Source: Purpureocillium takamizusanense
Lineage: Eukaryota; Ascomycota; Sordariomycetes; Hypocreales; Ophiocordycipitaceae
Assembly (NCBI RefSeq): GCF_022605165.1
Contig: NC_063074.1
Location: forward strand, 957,501-1,021,500
DNA length: 64,000 bases
Direction: 5' to 3'
The notes beneath the pieces were generated by a model. The model saw only the letters and a list, made by a program, of their open reading frames with translations, did no database searches and was not told the DNA's origin. Within the stretch, counting starts at the first letter, position 1; each line of letters starts with the position of its first letter. The translations under genes and the position numbers were made by a program. This document shows positions 61,633 through 64,000 of this stretch, one piece after another.

Positions 61633-64000
61633 GCGCCGGCGAAGCGCCGAGCTTCGCGACGCTGAGCTCCCCCGGGCTCCATGTCGCGGATGGGGCGCGG
61701 TCCACCAAGACTCAGCGGAATCGCGGTGGGCTTTGCTGCGAGTCGTGCGGTCGGCGACGAAGCAAGGGGAGGGTGACGGGCATTCCGGCCACGACAACAA
61801 GACGGAGGGACGGCGACTCGAGCGCGCCCAAGAAAAAAGAGGCAGAAGTCGCAGACAAAATGCTGCAGAGGCTATGCTGTACTTACTCGCGACACGGCAC
61901 AAAAAAAACACCAGGCCGCATAGTTACGGGGCCCCGGCTTTGCACGTCTGGGGCAGCACGACGCGACGTTCGAAATAGCAAAACACAGCAGCAGGCTGTG
62001 CTACAAATGGCCCTGATTCAAGGTTCCTAACAATTATCGTGGCTGCGTCTCGGCGAATCGTCGGGGCTGGCTGGCAGCGACAGCGGGGACGCGTTTGGGC
62101 TGGGAAGTCGGCCAAATCCGGCTCAGCGAGGGCTTCGTCACTCATGGGCGAGCCAAGCCCGCCAGAACCACGGCCACATGCTTCTGGAAGGGTTAAAAAA
62201 TTCTCTGATGGCATCATGGACGCGGCGCCCCACCAGCGATACGGCAGAGGTTTTCAAGGCCATTCCTAGTAGGGCCGGCCATCTTGGGGCACCCCACCTC
62301 TGCTTCGACAAAGGCGTTTGCAAGTACCTGTGGGGAGGAGGTACATTGTCCGATTTTTTGCGAGCGCATCCCCTTGTCGCCCTGTGCTGTGCTGTGCTGG
62401 GCTAGGCTGGCCGATCTGCTGCTCCACGTTCTCACGCCCGTGTCATTGCCAGCAGCCCTGTCGCATGTGAGTCGGGGGAGGGGTACGATTGGTGGCAGGG
62501 GCATCATCATCTCACCAACGCCGGCAGCGGTGCGACCAGCGAGAGGCGGACTCTGGTCGTGAGCATCTCTGGTGCTCGGGCAAAGGCTGCTGCCAGCGCT
62601 GTCGTGTCGTCTGTCGTCCGTCTGCTGCCCGTGGGCTGAGCTTGGCCACGAGCCGCTGGGGGAGCTGGGGGAACTGGGGGAGCTGGGGACTTGGGGGACT
62701 TGGGACTGGGCTCCAATTCGCTCACGACACCGGTTGTCGTTGCATGATGGTGGAGAATGAATCGTCTCCAGCTGTCGCAGACACGACGGGGCTTGAAAAG
62801 CGCGCACGGCATGGCGCGGCGGCGCGGCATGGCACCTTACAACAAGGCAAGGAGGGAGGGCATAACATGGCACGGCATGGTATATGGTTATGGCATGCGC
62901 ATGGCATGGCATGGCAAAGCTCGCCGCCTGGCCCAAGGACGAGGCTCCTGCTCTGCATGCTGGATGGACGGACACCCACCACCGCATTCGTGTCGGCCCA
63001 ACTCCAGGTCCAAGTCCAGCATGGTCCCGGGGCGCCTTTGGGCCGTCGGTTGGGCCAGGGTGAGTCACGTCTCTTGGCGGATGGCTCGTGATGATGCATG
63101 GTCTTTTGGACAGCCAGCAGGCCTCGAGCATCATCGTAGCTTGTCGGTTGTGATTGCGGAATCCGCGCCGTCGACGGCGACTGAGAAGGGCATTACGTAC
63201 AAATTAGGTATAACTCCAACACTCTGCCGCTGGCCCTGCGCAGAGAGCCATTTCCCGAATCAGATCTCAGCGCGCCATGCTTGTGGTCGATCCCCTCCGG
63301 CTTTGGCTGCCGACGGCGAGCGATGGGGCGGGATTTGCATGCAAGCTCGCTCATCAGTGTGTACGAAGTAGGTGGTAACGTTATGTACGTACTGCGAACG
63401 ACCTTTTGGTGCCGTGCACAGGCGGCGGATGGTTTGCCGGCGACCCGCTCGCCGAGGAAGGAGGGTGCATACTGTTATCCACAAAGGATAGACAGGCTTT
63501 GTTGAAGGGAATGTTGCCTCGCATCCGGGGTCAAGTCGGAGGAGGAGTGGGCTGTGTGCCTATGTACATGTAGTATGTACATGGCTGACTGTGCGTGTGC
63601 GAAGCAAGCAGCCAGCAATCATTTGTCCTGGATGCACGGTGCAGGACTGAGGTATTCATAACAATACTACCTACTAAGAACTCCGTACCAATGCTGTTGT
63701 CTACAGTATAACTAACGACTAAGTACGCACTCCTACATTCGTATTCAGCACTATACTGTACTGTACCAAACGTACTGTACCGCCAGGCAAACACAATAGG
63801 TAGACTGCGATGCTTGTGAGCGAGAGCAAGCCCCAAACAGACAAACAGGCGGACGCTCGCACGCCGCGGGTGCCCCTGCCTGGCCCGCCCGCCCGCCCGC
63901 CCGTCCGCTCGCTCTTATCGACGGGCACAGACGGCCCCGCAGCCACGGACGGGCCCCAAGCTTTTTCTCTCTCTCTCTCTGTCTCTCTCTCTCTCTGTGT
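61633..64000. other. Terminal spacer with simple repeats
   Basis: 2.4 kb without a supported gene. It contains a G-rich 9-10-base repeat at about 62655-62705, a GGCAT-rich stretch at 62865-62915, GTACAT-rich palindromic words at 63555-63580 and a CT tract at 63964-64000. The 306-codon minus frame 62214-63134 is low-complexity and has no motifs. Confidence 0.5.
62655..62705. repeat. G-rich tandem repeat (GGGGGAGCT-like units)
   Basis: About five units of roughly 9-10 bases (CTGGGGGAG, CTGGGGGAA, CTTGGGGGA and close variants). The G-runs could form quadruplexes. Confidence 0.8.

Noticed and set aside
62214..63134. 306-codon minus-strand frame
   Set aside because: Built on G-rich tandem repeats and GGCAT units; low-complexity product.
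1..64000. tRNA or rRNA genes
   Set aside because: No stretch with a convincing B-box (GGTTCGANTCC-like) plus acceptor stem was found by reading; a covariance-model scan would decide.

Overview
The window is nuclear DNA from a filamentous ascomycete. The coding strands are GC-rich with strong C/G third positions. Genes are split by many short introns (about 50-100 bases, GT...AG, with CTRAY-like branch sites). The gene set includes a VIB-1/XprG-type Ndt80 factor, a CreA/CRE1 repressor, a Glo3 ArfGAP, TIM21 and a nitronate monooxygenase, which points to Sordariomycetes. The GTAC/GGTAGGTA-rich spacers suggest Hypocreales; that last step is inference. No bacterial, viral or CRISPR features and no intact transposon were seen.

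Layout. 70-1800 (+): DAGK/long-chain-base-kinase-like protein. 2009-4468 (-): four-exon ABCF ATPase, convergent with the first gene. 5718-11210 (+): 13-exon ABCC (MRP-type) transporter, including an apparent GC-AG intron. 11284-12744 (-): conserved-looking protein of unknown function, 73 bases from the transporter stop. 12745-21784: 9 kb with no convincing gene. 21785-24392 (+): VIB-1-like transcription factor, first exon not located. 24393-31613: second desert. 31614-33309 (-): HPPK-DHPS folate enzyme. 35115-36472 (+): nitronate monooxygenase. 36933-38628 (-): Glo3. 39043-39899 (+): TIM21, divergent from Glo3. 41764-42354 (+): small secreted protein. 42355-51244: third desert. 51245-52507 (-): CreA/CRE1. 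52508-60077: fourth desert. 60078-61632 (+): Rad51 paralog, Rad55-like. The rest is simple-sequence spacer.

I see no biosynthetic cluster, defence island or selfish element. The genes are mostly housekeeping (folate, mitochondrial import, vesicle coat, DNA repair, translation-type ATPase). Two carbon/nutrient regulators (VIB-1-like and CreA) each sit beside unusually long non-coding flanks. About a dozen genes in 64 kb is sparse for such a fungus. Exon junctions were placed by hand from splice signals, frame continuity and family motifs. For the ABCF, ABCC, folate, nitronate monooxygenase, Glo3, TIM21 and Rad55-like models the summed exon lengths divide exactly by three.
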